DNA of 64,000 bases, from the NCBI GenBank assembly GCA_031002005.1, contig CM061919.1, positions 169,739,121 through 169,803,120 of the forward strand. The letters are read 5' to 3'. This stretch comes from Vandiemenella viatica (taxonomy: Eukaryota; Arthropoda; Insecta; Orthoptera; Morabidae). The position numbers were made by a program, and so were the translations under genes. Position 1 is the first letter of the stretch; every line of letters begins with the position of its first letter. Below, piece after piece: positions 43,845 to 55,649 of the stretch. The notes beneath the pieces were generated by a model that was not told the DNA's origin, did no database searches, and was given only the letters and a program-made list of their open reading frames with translations.

Positions 43845-44178
43845 ATAAGGGAGCGTGCATAAACCACGTAGCTCCATTTTGGCCTCCTGTGAACCCCCCC
43901 ATGTAGCTTTTTCCCTTTTGATTCCAGAAGACATTTTGTACTGTTTTCTCTTGTCAGACTATTGTAAATTACATACGGAGATAATTAACTAAGGGAAATA
44001 AATGTTCACATGCTGTTGTGAGTTCTATTCCTCATTTTAACTATGAAAAATGTTATGAAAGGAAAGCTACCTGGCTCGGAACCCCCCCCCCCTCCCCCCA
44101 CGTAGCATAGTGTAGCCTTCCAGCCAACCCCCCTCCTCCCCCCTGGACAGAGCCACATAGTTTGTGCACGTTCCCTAA
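43845..44178. mobile_element. MITE-b copy 2
   Basis: Ends taagggagcgtgcataaacc and the inverted gtttgtgcacgttcccta. The interior has acatacggagataattaact and aaataaatgttcacatgctg, inverted relative to copy 1, plus C-runs near 44085-44100 and 44130-44145. TA at both borders fits a TA target. Confidence 0.85.
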
Positions 44179-44329
44179 GTCTTAAAAGAATTTAGAATTA
44201 CGTAGGTGACATGACACTATCCCATTTTACGTCCAACTCTTTGGAGAATCGTCCTAGTTTTTATAGTTTTCAAAGAAATAAAAAGTTTAACAATTTAGGT
44301 AACTACATTTTATTTAAGTTTCAATTAGG

Positions 44330-44497
44330 CTTTACTCCTCGTCGACATCGATGTTATTAGGGTGAGAAGGGACTGGGGATAAGAAACGGGAAGGAATTCG
44401 GCCATGACCTTTTCGAAGGAACCATACCTGCCTTCACCTGGAATTATTTCGGAAAGCCATGGAAAACGGAAGTCTGGATGACCGGACAGGGATTTAA
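44330..44497 (-). mobile_element. SINE-1 copy, 5' truncated
   Basis: Plus text: ctttactcctcgtcgacatc, gaaacgggaaggaattcggc, catgaccttttcgaaggaac, gccttcacctggaattattt, ggaaagccatggaaaacgga, ending at ggacagggattta, i.e. within the B box. Confidence 0.8.
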
Positions 44498-44499
44498 TA

Positions 44500-45172
44500 A
44501 CGGAAAGCGTCTACACTATGTAAAAGTTGTTTAGCAAAAAGAAGTGTGGAATTAGGGTGAACCAGGACGCTACTACAGCTAGCAGGAGTCTTGAGATGTC
44601 TGCGTGAGAAAGCTACAGTGTTGCCGTGATTGCGCAAAACCCGAGCGGACCAGGTGTTGGCCGATCATAAATCTCGATCTCTGAACCAGTTCCTCTGCAG
44701 ATTGGCTCCAGCTGTTGGCTGCGGAAGCGGTTAGTCGCTGTTCTCGACGGCCTGGATTCTGCCGCCGGAAGTTTGGTCGAGCGGAAGTGAGGCTCTAGAC
44801 CCGACGGACATTGACGACGAATCGAGAAAGTGGGCGACCAGCTTGTCCGTCCGACTGAACAATAGACCCGCGGAGTTAACACACAATTGCTTTAGAAATA
44901 ATTCAGCAGGGGACATCTGCCCGAAATTCAGCAAAATTTTTCTATTTCTCCACAATTCATAAATGTATATGAAACACGCTTCAGCTGCTCCATCGGCGAG
45001 TCGACTGAGGCCTACTCTCTGCCACTAGCAGTTGTATGCTGTCTCCTGTTCAAGTAAGCATATGTTTCTTGGATACGGCGGCTATTTCCCATCCTGCAGT
45101 CAGCCGTGAAATTGTGTCTAAAATGGGGAAATATTTCACGTAGCCAGAGCAGGTAATTGCATTTTGGGATTC
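44500..45172. other. GC-richer unassigned segment
   Basis: Minus frames 44613-44882 and 44731-44955 span 44610-44950, with no recognised domain. No repeats seen. Confidence 0.35.
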
Positions 45173-45173
45173 A

Positions 45174-46196
45174 TTTTTTTTATTTTTTTTACTTATGGCT
45201 TTACGCCTCGTCGACGTCGAGGTCATTAGAGGCGAGATGGGACTGGGGACAATGAACGGGCAGGAATTCTGCCATGGCCTTTTGAAGGAAGCATTCCGGC
45301 ATGATCCCGGAGTGATCTGGGCAAACCATGGAAAACCCAAATCTGGATGCCCGGACAGGAATTCGAATCGGCGTCCTCCGGAATGCGAAGCCAGAGCGTA
45401 AAATGTCTAGGTTCGTTATGCCGAGAAAAAAACCATTTTTTTTATTAAGTGCATGAGATGCAAGATTTTAATTATTAATAAAAAAAATTCTTTTAATATT
45501 TTTTTTAATTGCAAAATAACAGGCTTAAATTTAAATGACACCCTCTAATTACAAAAAGGAAAAATTACATTCATAAAATAAAACACTGAAAAAATACATG
45601 TTTGTTTAACATTTTCACCAAAATTGGACTCGGCCAGCAAAAGAAAAAGAAAAGAAGCTATCAGACAATGAACAAAATTGTTCCCGGCTAGGGAGAGCAC
45701 GAAACTCCATCAGTTTGGGCGAATACTGGGCATATGTTAGATGAATTTTTGTCACTTATCGTTTACGCAGACGGCTGTCGGCGACCTTGATGTTTCCCTC
45801 GCGATGATGAACCACTTAACACCCTCCACCGACTGAGATGAGTTCACTCGTGGAAGAACAACAGCACGACAAATGATGTCGTGACAAAAACACGGCCTCC
45901 ACGTCTCTGGAGTCCGCATCCACAAATACACACGTGCGTAATCAACGGGATCTCAACCCGCAGTGCCTCTCGCTACTGCATGTACACTCACCCCCTCCCG
46001 GCTTCGGGGGCGCCCTCTGTACCTGGGTCCAACAAACAAAGGATTTAGCCACGCTGTCAACCTGCCGCCTCGCTGGAATTCCACACTCCACCGTCTCACA
46101 AAAACGGCTGAGCGAAATATATTGCGAGGCGACGAAATATTAAAAACAGCAGAGGCTGGACATTACAAGCGTTAACCGCTCATCCACCACGCTCGG
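45174..46196 (-). mobile_element. SINE-1 copy split by a 768-bp insertion
   Basis: 3' and central parts at 45174-45399 (ttacttatggctttacgcct, ggccttttgaaggaagcatt, caggaattcgaatcggcgtc); 5' head at 46168-46196 (gttaaccgctcatccaccac then gctcggt). Joined, they give a normal SINE-1. The SINE's own TSD is visible: tttgggattca at 45163-45173 and tttggggattca at 46197-46208. Confidence 0.88.
45400..46167. mobile_element. Unknown 768-bp insertion with 5-bp TSD
   Basis: Interrupts the SINE between two copies of agcgt (45395-45399 and 46168-46172). Starts aaaatgtctagg and ends gctggacattaca. The left half is A/T-rich; the right half is GC-rich (ccctcccggcttcgggggcg at 45991). A 5-bp duplication and near-terminal tgtc...aca would fit a solo LTR, but no PBS, polypurine tract or TATA is clear. 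No coding domain in the short frames at 45934-46175. Confidence 0.6.
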
Positions 46197-46564
46197 TTTG
46201 GGGATTCAAATCAAGGCTGGATTGCTAGGCAAGAGTTGTGGAAGGAATCTTAAAAATGTTTTAAAATTTAATGTAATTACCATGTCGATTTACCGTGATT
46301 CCGAACCTGTCATTCGTTATGAATTTCTGCGGACATGGAGCAAAAATAAACCTATCTGGAGGTGATTAAACAGTCTGAAAGAAAAGATGTGAGTGTTACA
46401 TCAGTGTCGCAATGTGCCGACTCCTCACACTGCTGCTTATAATAGGGTTTGTGATAGTTAACGAAACGATGGATTTTCATTAAAAAAAAAAAAGATAACC
46501 TCGTCTGGTTGTAATGACCTGTTGACAGGGTTTCTTTTCGGATGCACAATCCGCCCCTGTCTTG

Positions 46565-46785
46565 GCCGCCTAACCTAACCCGATAATCCTAGGGGGCATG
46601 GGGCACTTACAGTTTAACGTTGAATCGGAACCACGGAAGCGTTCTGGCAGGCTGTACCAGAAGTGAAGGACGGGTTGAGTAAGGGTCAATGAAAATCACC
46701 GCCGGGACAGGAATTCAAATCGGGGATCTTTCGAACTCCAATCAGACGCCTTAACCACTGAGCTATCAGAATTAAACACAGTAAT
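46565..46785 (-). mobile_element. SINE-2 copy
   Basis: Plus text, reversed: acagtttaacgttgaatcgg, accacggaagcgttctggca, tcaccgccgggacaggaatt, the reversed B box attcaaatcggggatc, and the A-box region ttaaccactgagctatc at the 5' end. Matches the SINE-2 copy at 37128. Confidence 0.8.
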
Positions 46786-46799
46786 TGTCTCCAGAAGAC

Positions 46800-49700
46800 T
46801 TTTTTGTTACACAAACTGAAATTCTTTGTACAAAATTTTGGTTTAGAAATGCATTGAAGCCAGAAAATGTAAACGAGTGCACTGCATTCCAAAATAATAA
46901 ATGCTTAATACAATGCAGTGAGTTTTCAAAAACGACAAACTTATGCCCAGTTGAAATATTTCTATTTAAAAATCATAATCATACCGCACACAGATCTTTT
47001 ACAGGCATTCGAAACTGACAGCTTATTCTGAAATGGGTTATAGATCTAATTTTATCGAAAAAGTAGGACTTCCCTAAATGAAAAAATAATTTCATCTTTG
47101 GGCTAAAATAATCAAATAGTTAATTAACTTATCATCCCAAAGCTTACGTATTGAAAAAGTATTCTAGAAGTTTAAATCTTCTATTAACTTAATTATTCTA
47201 ATTTAATTTGACTGTAATAAGGAAAAGTCAATACTTCGAAGTCGATGTAAACGAAGAATGAGCTCACAGTTTGTGAACATTTGAAATTTTTCTTCAAATA
47301 GTCCTCTCTACGACACTGCGATAAATCCATTATTTCTGTCATCAAAGAAAATATTCCTAGGAGGCTGTTTTTGCATAGCTGGGTAGTTTCGACTTCTAAT
47401 TTTTCGGAATGATGACAGATGATCCAGAAGAATGATATTCTAGGTTTAGAATAAAAAGATATATCTACAGAAATAAAGTCAGCAAGACACGAATGTAAGA
47501 GAGCAATTGACATTACATGGCATTACATTCTTCTTGCCCAACATGTATTTTTTTTTTTTTTTTTTTTTAAATGAGGGATGAAGTGGAAGAAATTGATTGA
47601 CACTAACAACACCGTCATACTCACACATTCACTTCCCTTGTATACACTCTTGCTTCTCCTAAGATTTATTGCATTCTGTTGTGACCGTTTTTATTCTAAA
47701 AGACTTATGCTTACTCGCTAAAATGAAGTAAATGTAACGTATAAAAGAGCTGTTTATTCCAGTTTCGTGAAATGACGTACAAAATTAACAAGTTGCTTAC
47801 GAAACTGAAACACCCTTCTTCTAAACATTTAACACACAAGAACAAAACGATATATCGCTTCAACAAAGTTGAATGTTCAGTAATACTACATAAGTAGTAA
47901 GAGAGGGAACATTTCTATTATTACATTATCTATCGACGCTTCTGATTAACGCAAGTATCGTCATTCTCGCTACAATAATGATTGGCTGCTGACTAAGTAA
48001 AGCCGGCTGCTGGTGACAAATTAGACTGTTTCCGACCAAGTGCCGACCAGAGATAGCTTTGCTGCGCGGTTTTGTTAGTCTAATACAGCGGAACAAATTG
48101 AATCACCCGATTGAAGCTTACTGTTCGTGAGTTGCGATAATTTGTTACTTAATCCTCCTAGAAGTATTTAGGTCTGTTAAACGGTCAGTTTTGATGGGAA
48201 TAGACAGTTCTGGCGACTACAATTCCCTGTCATTGCAACGTTACGCTCGTGATGTTGGCAACCCTAGACGCTACACCTGTAATCTTTGGCGACTCAAACC
48301 GGCCGGAATCACTAAAAGAAGCGTACGCAGCTTCATTGTGACAAATTTGAAAATTAAAATCTCCCAAATGTTTCGTGACTCTCCTTCCATAAATTTTATT
48401 ACCCAGTTAAAATAATATCCCATATTAAAATACAGAAATTACCAAGAGAAACATTATAAATAATTCTAAAATATGGTTTTACGATTTTTCGTATGAAGCA
48501 CATGTAAATAGTAATGGCACGAATATTACGCATTGTTACAACTCAATAAACTTGCGAACCCAGAAAACACAAGGAAGAAGGTAGGTAGAAAATAACTGCT
48601 TGAGGAACATAATACACACAATACTTGCCTCCTGAGCGAAATATAAATCAAATTCATCCTCAGTGTCTAATTCGTACCTAACAATTAAAATAACCGCAGT
48701 GGTAAGTTAAGTTTTAAAGATGCTAATGGCAAGTCGCAATTTAAGTGTGTAATTTGTCTTATTACATTCAGTTGCTTCTTAATTCGTTGTCCAGCAATGC
48801 AACGACCCTGCGTTCTCAAGGTCGGAGGTCTTCCATCTGGTTCCAGCACTCAATCTTTTTCACATTAACCAAATGTTGGGCAATTAAGCTGTCACGCAGA
48901 TGTAGCCTTTCTGGAAAGTGCTTTTACTGACCACTCAGGTTAAGAATAGTGATTACGGCACTCGGCGTTTTGACGAGGTATTCACTGAATGCAGACGTTT
49001 CGTGGAAGTGGCGAGCGAGAATGCAGTCGTTACTGCTAAATAGTATATTAACATTCAGGAGTATTATACAACCACACTTTGCATAACACTTCGATTCATA
49101 GGTAGTTCTATTACAAACATCATCAAAGTTATCTTTAATTAAGTTCTATTCATTCATATCGCAAAGTAACAGACCAATAATTTTTCTTTTCACAATCAAT
49201 CAGCACACCTCCTACGGATATTGGAAGTTAACTGTTCATAAGCACCGTCATCTTTCTGATTTTCGCAGTTTTTGTATTGATATGATAACTGTACTGTTGT
49301 ATCCATTGGAACGAAGAGTATCGCTTATATTTGTGCTACGAGAAGAAGAAAGCCGCAACTGCCGCTGTCTGTCTGTAGCATAAACTTTGTTGTTTGTGTT
49401 TCGTGTTAATCTGTTTGGGACGTTTGCTGTATTTGAAGCAGAAATCAGAAACGTTCTAGCTTTACTCTAAGTGATCAGGAAAATCAATTAGGTAAACTGT
49501 GATCAGGACGGATAACTTTGAAATCAATCTGACAGTAGCTCTCCATGTCTAGTATGGAGGTTTTTTTAACTCTAGCAATAAAATTTCCATACTCTCGAGA
49601 GCGTTTTTCGTAAATTCATATAAATAACACCTACAATATTTTTTCATTTTAGCAGATGAACATAAAAGTAGTTATAAACAACAAAAAAACAAATAAAATA

Positions 49701-51120
49701 AAATACAGGAAATACAAATAAAAATACAAAATGCGGAAAATAAATAAACAAGAAAAACAAAAAAACTTAGAGAAAAGGAAAGTGAATTATCAACCGTGCA
49801 TATGACGCCCTCCAAGGAGCAAGAATACGCACTTGATATGGTTTAATTCTTATTCACTTTCAAAGCACATGCGTAGTATTTCCACTCCTAAATTTGCAGC
49901 CCATTTACTGTCTGAGGCAGCTCTTTAAGGCTTCTATTGCAAATATTTATAACCCTATTGAGGTAATCAATTTGATCTGCGTCAGAAAAGAGGCAGCCTA
50001 ACCAACAGATTTATAATTTTCTTAACAGGAAATCTTTATTAATTCATGAAACTATAGTTCCAACTCATTTAGATTTACACTAAAGTATTAATACCGACGT
50101 CTATAAGAATTTTAAAAAAAATGTTCAAAATGTAATTTTTACAATGTAAATTTAAATATACAGATAAGATTAGTATCATATACTTTTTAAGTTATTAAAA
50201 TATAACCATAAACAATTAGTTTTCAATGAGCTCTCCTCAAAGCCTTCCGCCAGAGAACATTTTCATTGTAATTATACGCCGAAAAAGTTTCCGTTCTTAT
50301 AACAAATAGTTTGCTTGTACTTTGCGTTGCGAAACCGAACATATTGAAATTATTGCTAGATAACGTAAAAAATCTTCCAACAGAATAAATTACCAGCGAT
50401 ATTATAATTATATTTAAAACTCAGTATACAGAAAATAAACGAAAATTAGATATTTTTCTCACATGTATCTGCGAGGAATAAAATTTATAACGCCAAATCA
50501 AAAATAATATAATATCGGAGAGTGAAATTCAAATTTTAAAGTTAAATTTGTGCGAAAAATATTTTTAAACTAAAGATCAGCTGTACATTTCGTGAAATTA
50601 TCCTCCATTTATCAACTTCCTCTATAGCTACAATTATTGATATAGGACTAACTCAAAATGCGTAGGGCTACTGCACTTTACACAACACCTGGTTACCAAA
50701 CAACGATGAAAATAGGAACGAAGTCTTTATCGGCGTTGTATATTATTTTATCAGGTGTCTACCCGTGTGAACATGGTGTTTTCACAGTATATATATAAAC
50801 TGTCAATCTCTCCGTCATCATCTTCAAGTGAAATACAGATCAGTCAGTCAACTATGCGCGCTTTCAAGTTCCAGTCTTCGGACCTAGTCAGTGGTTCAGT
50901 TGACCGAACTATTGACTGCCTAAGTATCGTGTGAAAACATCATATTTACGCGGTTAACTCTCCGAAAACATCACATTAATAGTGAAAATGGCGGCCATAT
51001 CAAAATTCCGGTAACATGAGCTGTTTGACAGCAGTATTTCCGGAAAGACTTGTAAAACGTTTTTGTCATATCTCTGCTCAAATAGTAAATAAGATTACAA
51101 TATTAGGAGTCCATTACGGT
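46800..51120. other. About 4.3 kb of AT-rich sequence without a recognisable gene
   Basis: T-run at 47551-47569, A-rich stretch 49675-49780. Short frames have no motifs. A TATA-like sequence at 50790-50799 is listed separately. Confidence 0.4.
50791..50847 (+). promoter_or_regulatory. Weak candidate TATA/initiator pair
   Basis: atatataaac (50791-50800), with TCAAGT 30 bases downstream and TCAGTCAGTC at 50840. The latter is a good initiator sequence but about 18 bases too far, and the former is a poor initiator. A splice-donor-like ggtaagatg lies at 51118. No coding exon could be linked to it. Confidence 0.2.
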
Positions 51121-51189
51121 AAGATGTATCTGAATTCAATGTTAAGAAAAAATGGTAACAAAGATGGAACTCTGCACCTGTGAAATACC

Positions 51190-51570
51190 ATGATGTTCAA
51201 GATCTACAACTCAACAACTAGACAACTGGACTTCTGTCAGAAGAGAGACCATCGGCTTAAACTAAATCGACTAAGAGCAGGCTACGCCAAATGCAACGCC
51301 GTGTTCTATAAGTAGGGACTTCCGGATTCACCTGCCTATGGAGCTCCTTCCCAGAATGTGGAGCACAACGTTAAGAAATGCTCTCTAATCAAGTACGATG
51401 GACCATCCTAAGATGTTATCAGTACTACACCTTCCTTCTTAGAATAGTTGCAACAATTGGACATCGATTTGTGAATGCTGCCAACGTTTTGGTGCTTATA
51501 TATGTTGTATTGACATATTTCACATTAGTTGCTTATCCATAAGATAAATAAATAAATAAAATTACAATTT
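51190..51570 (+). mobile_element. LINE-D 3' end (Jockey/I-like)
   Basis: Broken frames give RDHRLKLNRLRAGYAKCNAV (51245-51305) and then LPDSPAYGAPSQNVEHNVKK in shifted frames. This is the Leu-Arg-Gly, Cys/His-type tail (LNRLRxGHxxxxxxLxxxGxxxSPxCxxCxxxxExxxHxxxxC) of Jockey/I-group LINEs. The element ends with the aataaataaataaat tail at 51545-51560. Confidence 0.65.
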
Positions 51571-51579
51571 GTGAATAAG

Positions 51580-54500
51580 GTAACTCAACACTTAAATTGA
51601 AGCTGATACGGGAATTTGAAGAAACTAGATCATGATAGGAATAGATGGGGCAATTTCATCAAAAGCATGGAGAGACTGACGAAAAGAAGAAATAATGAAT
51701 ATAAAAAATAACTGCAGGTTCCAATATAGGCTTAAGTATCGTATTGCTCGTCAGCTACAGGTAATTCTATTTTTCTTCGTAATTTATTACTCGAACTGGT
51801 TCCCCGTGGTCTAGGTCGACACTTTCTCAGACTACAATGTTAGACGTCCGGAACTAGTTTGTCAGCCTGCTCAAGAGACACAGACCTTGAACCTGGCGAG
51901 CAGAAAGAGAAGAGAAGCGGTTAACCGCAGACCAACCTCTGTTCCGCCAGTGGAATCCATTTACAATTCGGCACAAAGTCTGTTCTCGAGTAGCACGACA
52001 AAACACAAGAGTCACTGTTACAGAACTAGCAACCCCTTATGAAGGCAGTATCCCGCACCAATGTGGATTGCATCAAATAACATACTTTCTTGAGCCTAAG
52101 ATAACCCATGCGAAAATTTCGCAAATAAAATACAACTAATAGCGCACCTGATTACAACTAAGCCGAGCAAAACACGGTATATCCATATCTCTGTACTGTA
52201 TAAGGAAACACCTTATACACATCATTGATGTTTGTAAAAAATTAGTTGTAATAATATATCGCTGGACCATTGATTGCTACTGTGAGGTGCAATATCGCAA
52301 GCAGACTCTCTGGTTGTATATAGTGAGTAGTAAAGCAACAACCGTGTATGGTGGAATAAATCTGATTTAAGGTAGTTGTGTTGAAGTGGAGACAATAAGA
52401 AATGTTGAATAAATATAGACGAAAAAAATTAATCAAATAATTAAAAGTTTAAAGGGAATTCGAGTAAAAATAATTGAGTATTTCATTTCAGCGAAAAATT
52501 GGTAAGATTCCAAACCACGTAACTACAATTGTTATTTTGTACCAAATGTGAAAATAGAAATCTTACAATTGTTACCTAGCGGTAATGTGATCGTAGGCCG
52601 TGCAAAAATTTCGCCAGTAAAATACTTATATAAGAATTGTATAGCAAAATACGAATGTTTCCTTAATAGATAAAAGTATCCGAAAAGCCCTTACTGAAGA
52701 AAACACACACAGTTTACAGATATCTCGGTGATATGTGGTGCTGGTACCTGGCGGTAACATAATCGATCGTTATCGACGGCAGTGAAGCCTGAATTGTCTC
52801 ATACGCATGACCTTGATAGTTAATACTCTTCCTGTTAACTGATTGAAATTCGATTAATTCCTTTATGAATTTACGATTTTTTTTAAAGCGGAAACCTTAG
52901 TCTTTAAGATTATATCTCATTTATCGATTTCGATAGGTATGAACGAAGATAATTGACTAGTAGCCACAAAAGAAAACAAAATTTTGGAATAATATATGTG
53001 ACGACACGGCACACCGGGACTAACACAATAAACTTCATAGCGTGTTCTTTAGTGTCCTATTCCTTCGCCTGAAACATTTCTCGAGATATGTCGCTAAATC
53101 ATATAAATTTTAATGTCATCCACTTATTGAATCTGTATGCAGCCGAGTGTTCTGTTTTGTCCGCAATTTGTGTTTACGTTTGCTGTATGAGCACGTTCTT
53201 CTTGCAAATGGACCTTGATTGCAGGACCTTCGGTGCTGATTAGATAGTTACTACTTCGTATGTGACGTCCTTTGCTTCCAAAAACAAAACAAAACAAAAA
53301 ACACGCTTTCATAACATCACTCCTTCAGATTTTTTTCACAAAGTGCTCTGTTGGTTGTCGTTTTATCTGAAATGATGCTGTTCAGGAAAATTCTCTAGCG
53401 AGTGAGTGACAAAACATTTACCGTACGCCACATCCAAATCACTGGTTTTTTTTTTGGGGTTTTTTTCACAGTTTGTCCACACGTCCTCCTGCTTGTAACA
53501 TTTTTTCCACTCCCAGGAGGTTCTCAGTTCCCTCTTCTTGTTGTTCATCTTCTTTCATCAATTTTTTTAGAAGCCCGCATCATTCTGTAGACGGTTTCAT
53601 CCTTCTTGATCAATAGGAGGCATAACGAAGACTCAAGCATATCTCATACGATGTGCCCGAATTTATTATCCAAGTAGTCGCTTACGGATGCTCAAAAATA
53701 GTATTTCGTTTTGTATGGGTAACATCAGGTACTTAATAGTCTTTATATTTTGTTTGAGACCGGAACTTCTTACTAAATGAATTTTCTCATGGAGATGATG
53801 CGCAGTACTCCCTAGTTAATGCAAATGATAAATACAGTCAGGATTAAAACCTGCAGGCTACACACACGTCAACTCCTGTGGACCCGAATACATCTGTTTG
53901 TGTTTGACTCGTTTGAAGACACACTCAACCAATTTTCCTCTCTTTCCTCCATCATCTTATCATAAGTTTATTTCGACTATTGTGTCTATTTTTACCTTCT
54001 AAGTATTGAAATTAATCGATTAGTCCATTCTATCATCGAGATACTCCTGGATTCGTACTCATAGCGGACGATAAGGGGATAGGGGTTGGGGATATTGGAG
54101 GTTCTTGAGTCGTAAGCGATTCTGAATGTAATTATGTGTTTTACGTTACATATTTGACTATGGAAGAAGGAGGGGGCTAAAATCCAGTACCTGCCCATTC
54201 AGGCTGACACTTTCGAAGCATATCAAATACAGGAAAGTTTAATTTCCCCATCAACTGTATCGCATGCGCTCTCATTGCGGAGAGATTTGTGATTTAATCC
54301 AGGATTTCGGGAAATCTGCTGACCAAGTCCAGAATGTTTAAAATTCTTCTGCAACGTCGCAATAACTCTTCAGTTGCGAGAACTACCCCTGATGTACGCC
54401 CTGAGGGCCGAAGACCACAAGTGCTACCCAGGAAGCGCTGGCTGGGTACCTAGGGAGGATATGCGACTAGTGAATGCCTCACCAGAAGATACACAAATAG

Positions 54501-55645
54501 TCTAGTAAAGCAGGCGCTGCAATTGTAGGATAAAGAAGAAGATGTAGATGAGTGGGAGTAAAAAATTATATTGTCTGTTTTAATAACAATGGCAGCTGAA
54601 GTCCTGCAGAAGTGGAGTAAATTATTACCTTTCAGCAAATATTTGTTGCACTACCATTTTTTAAACTATTCAGAAGGCTAGTTTCGTTATTACAAGCGCA
54701 TTTCCCTGTTTCGATAATAACCTTTGAATGAATTGGATCAGTTTGCAAGTTCATTAGAGATGATTTTCAAAATTAATCATTTCCACCGTATTTATTTACG
54801 AAAGAACAGATGTTCCAACGTTTACCTGAGTTACTAGATTTGTAACAGATTACATGGCAGCTTACATGAGAATTTACAACGCATGATAAAGTATTACACC
54901 ACTTCTTGTTTACACATTCAATGTATTTGTTTATGTCTCTAAAACTCTAAGTAACAATTTACAATATATGAACTGTCAGTTTGATACATGTGTTTATGCT
55001 GCACTGCGAGAAACTGCAGGAAATTGATTTAATGAATTGCCTACCACTGACCGAAATACATAAATCGTTTTGACGGTGAGAAGGGATTCCCCCATAATTA
55101 CTTTTTGTACGAGCTTGAAGACCTCCATTAACAGTAAAGTTGACATAACAAAAATCCTGATTCTGAGGCGGCACTAGTCACTGTAGCACAAATTCAAAGA
55201 CTTCTTTTTGCAGCGTTATTAACAACGCTTCAAGGTAATGAGGGTAAAACTAACCAAATACGTCTTGTTTCTGATTTTACTACAGCGTGATTTCACAATG
55301 ATTTTCACGTGCTACAAAGTTGTACTCTTCTCACGTCATTGTTTAAGAAATTTTGCTGAAGTATTTCCAGCTGAGTAACCGTATTCAATCAACTGATTAT
55401 CATTTCAAGTTAATAACAACTAAGTCTGAGACTGAAATCGATGTTTTATTGTTATATTTCTAATATATTAAGAGTTTTATCATGTGTCAGTGTTCTGTCA
55501 GGTCAATGGATTAATTCAGCACGCGAGCTTTAAAACGAGTATAACTGTGTTGTCACGTTCCTTCTTCATAATACTTTACAACTTTCTCTTCTAGTAGTAA
55601 ATGCCGAATATTGATCCAGTACTTTCTGGTTATTATGAAAACTAG
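51580..55645. other. About 4 kb without a recognisable gene
   Basis: AT-rich throughout; small T-runs near 53444. Frames such as 53124-53312 and 54450-54638 have no recognised motif. Confidence 0.4.
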
Positions 55646-55649
55646 CTGG

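Noticed and set aside
53444..53470. T/G-rich runs as possible polypyrimidine-splice acceptors
   Set aside because: No coding exon follows; homopolymer runs are common throughout.
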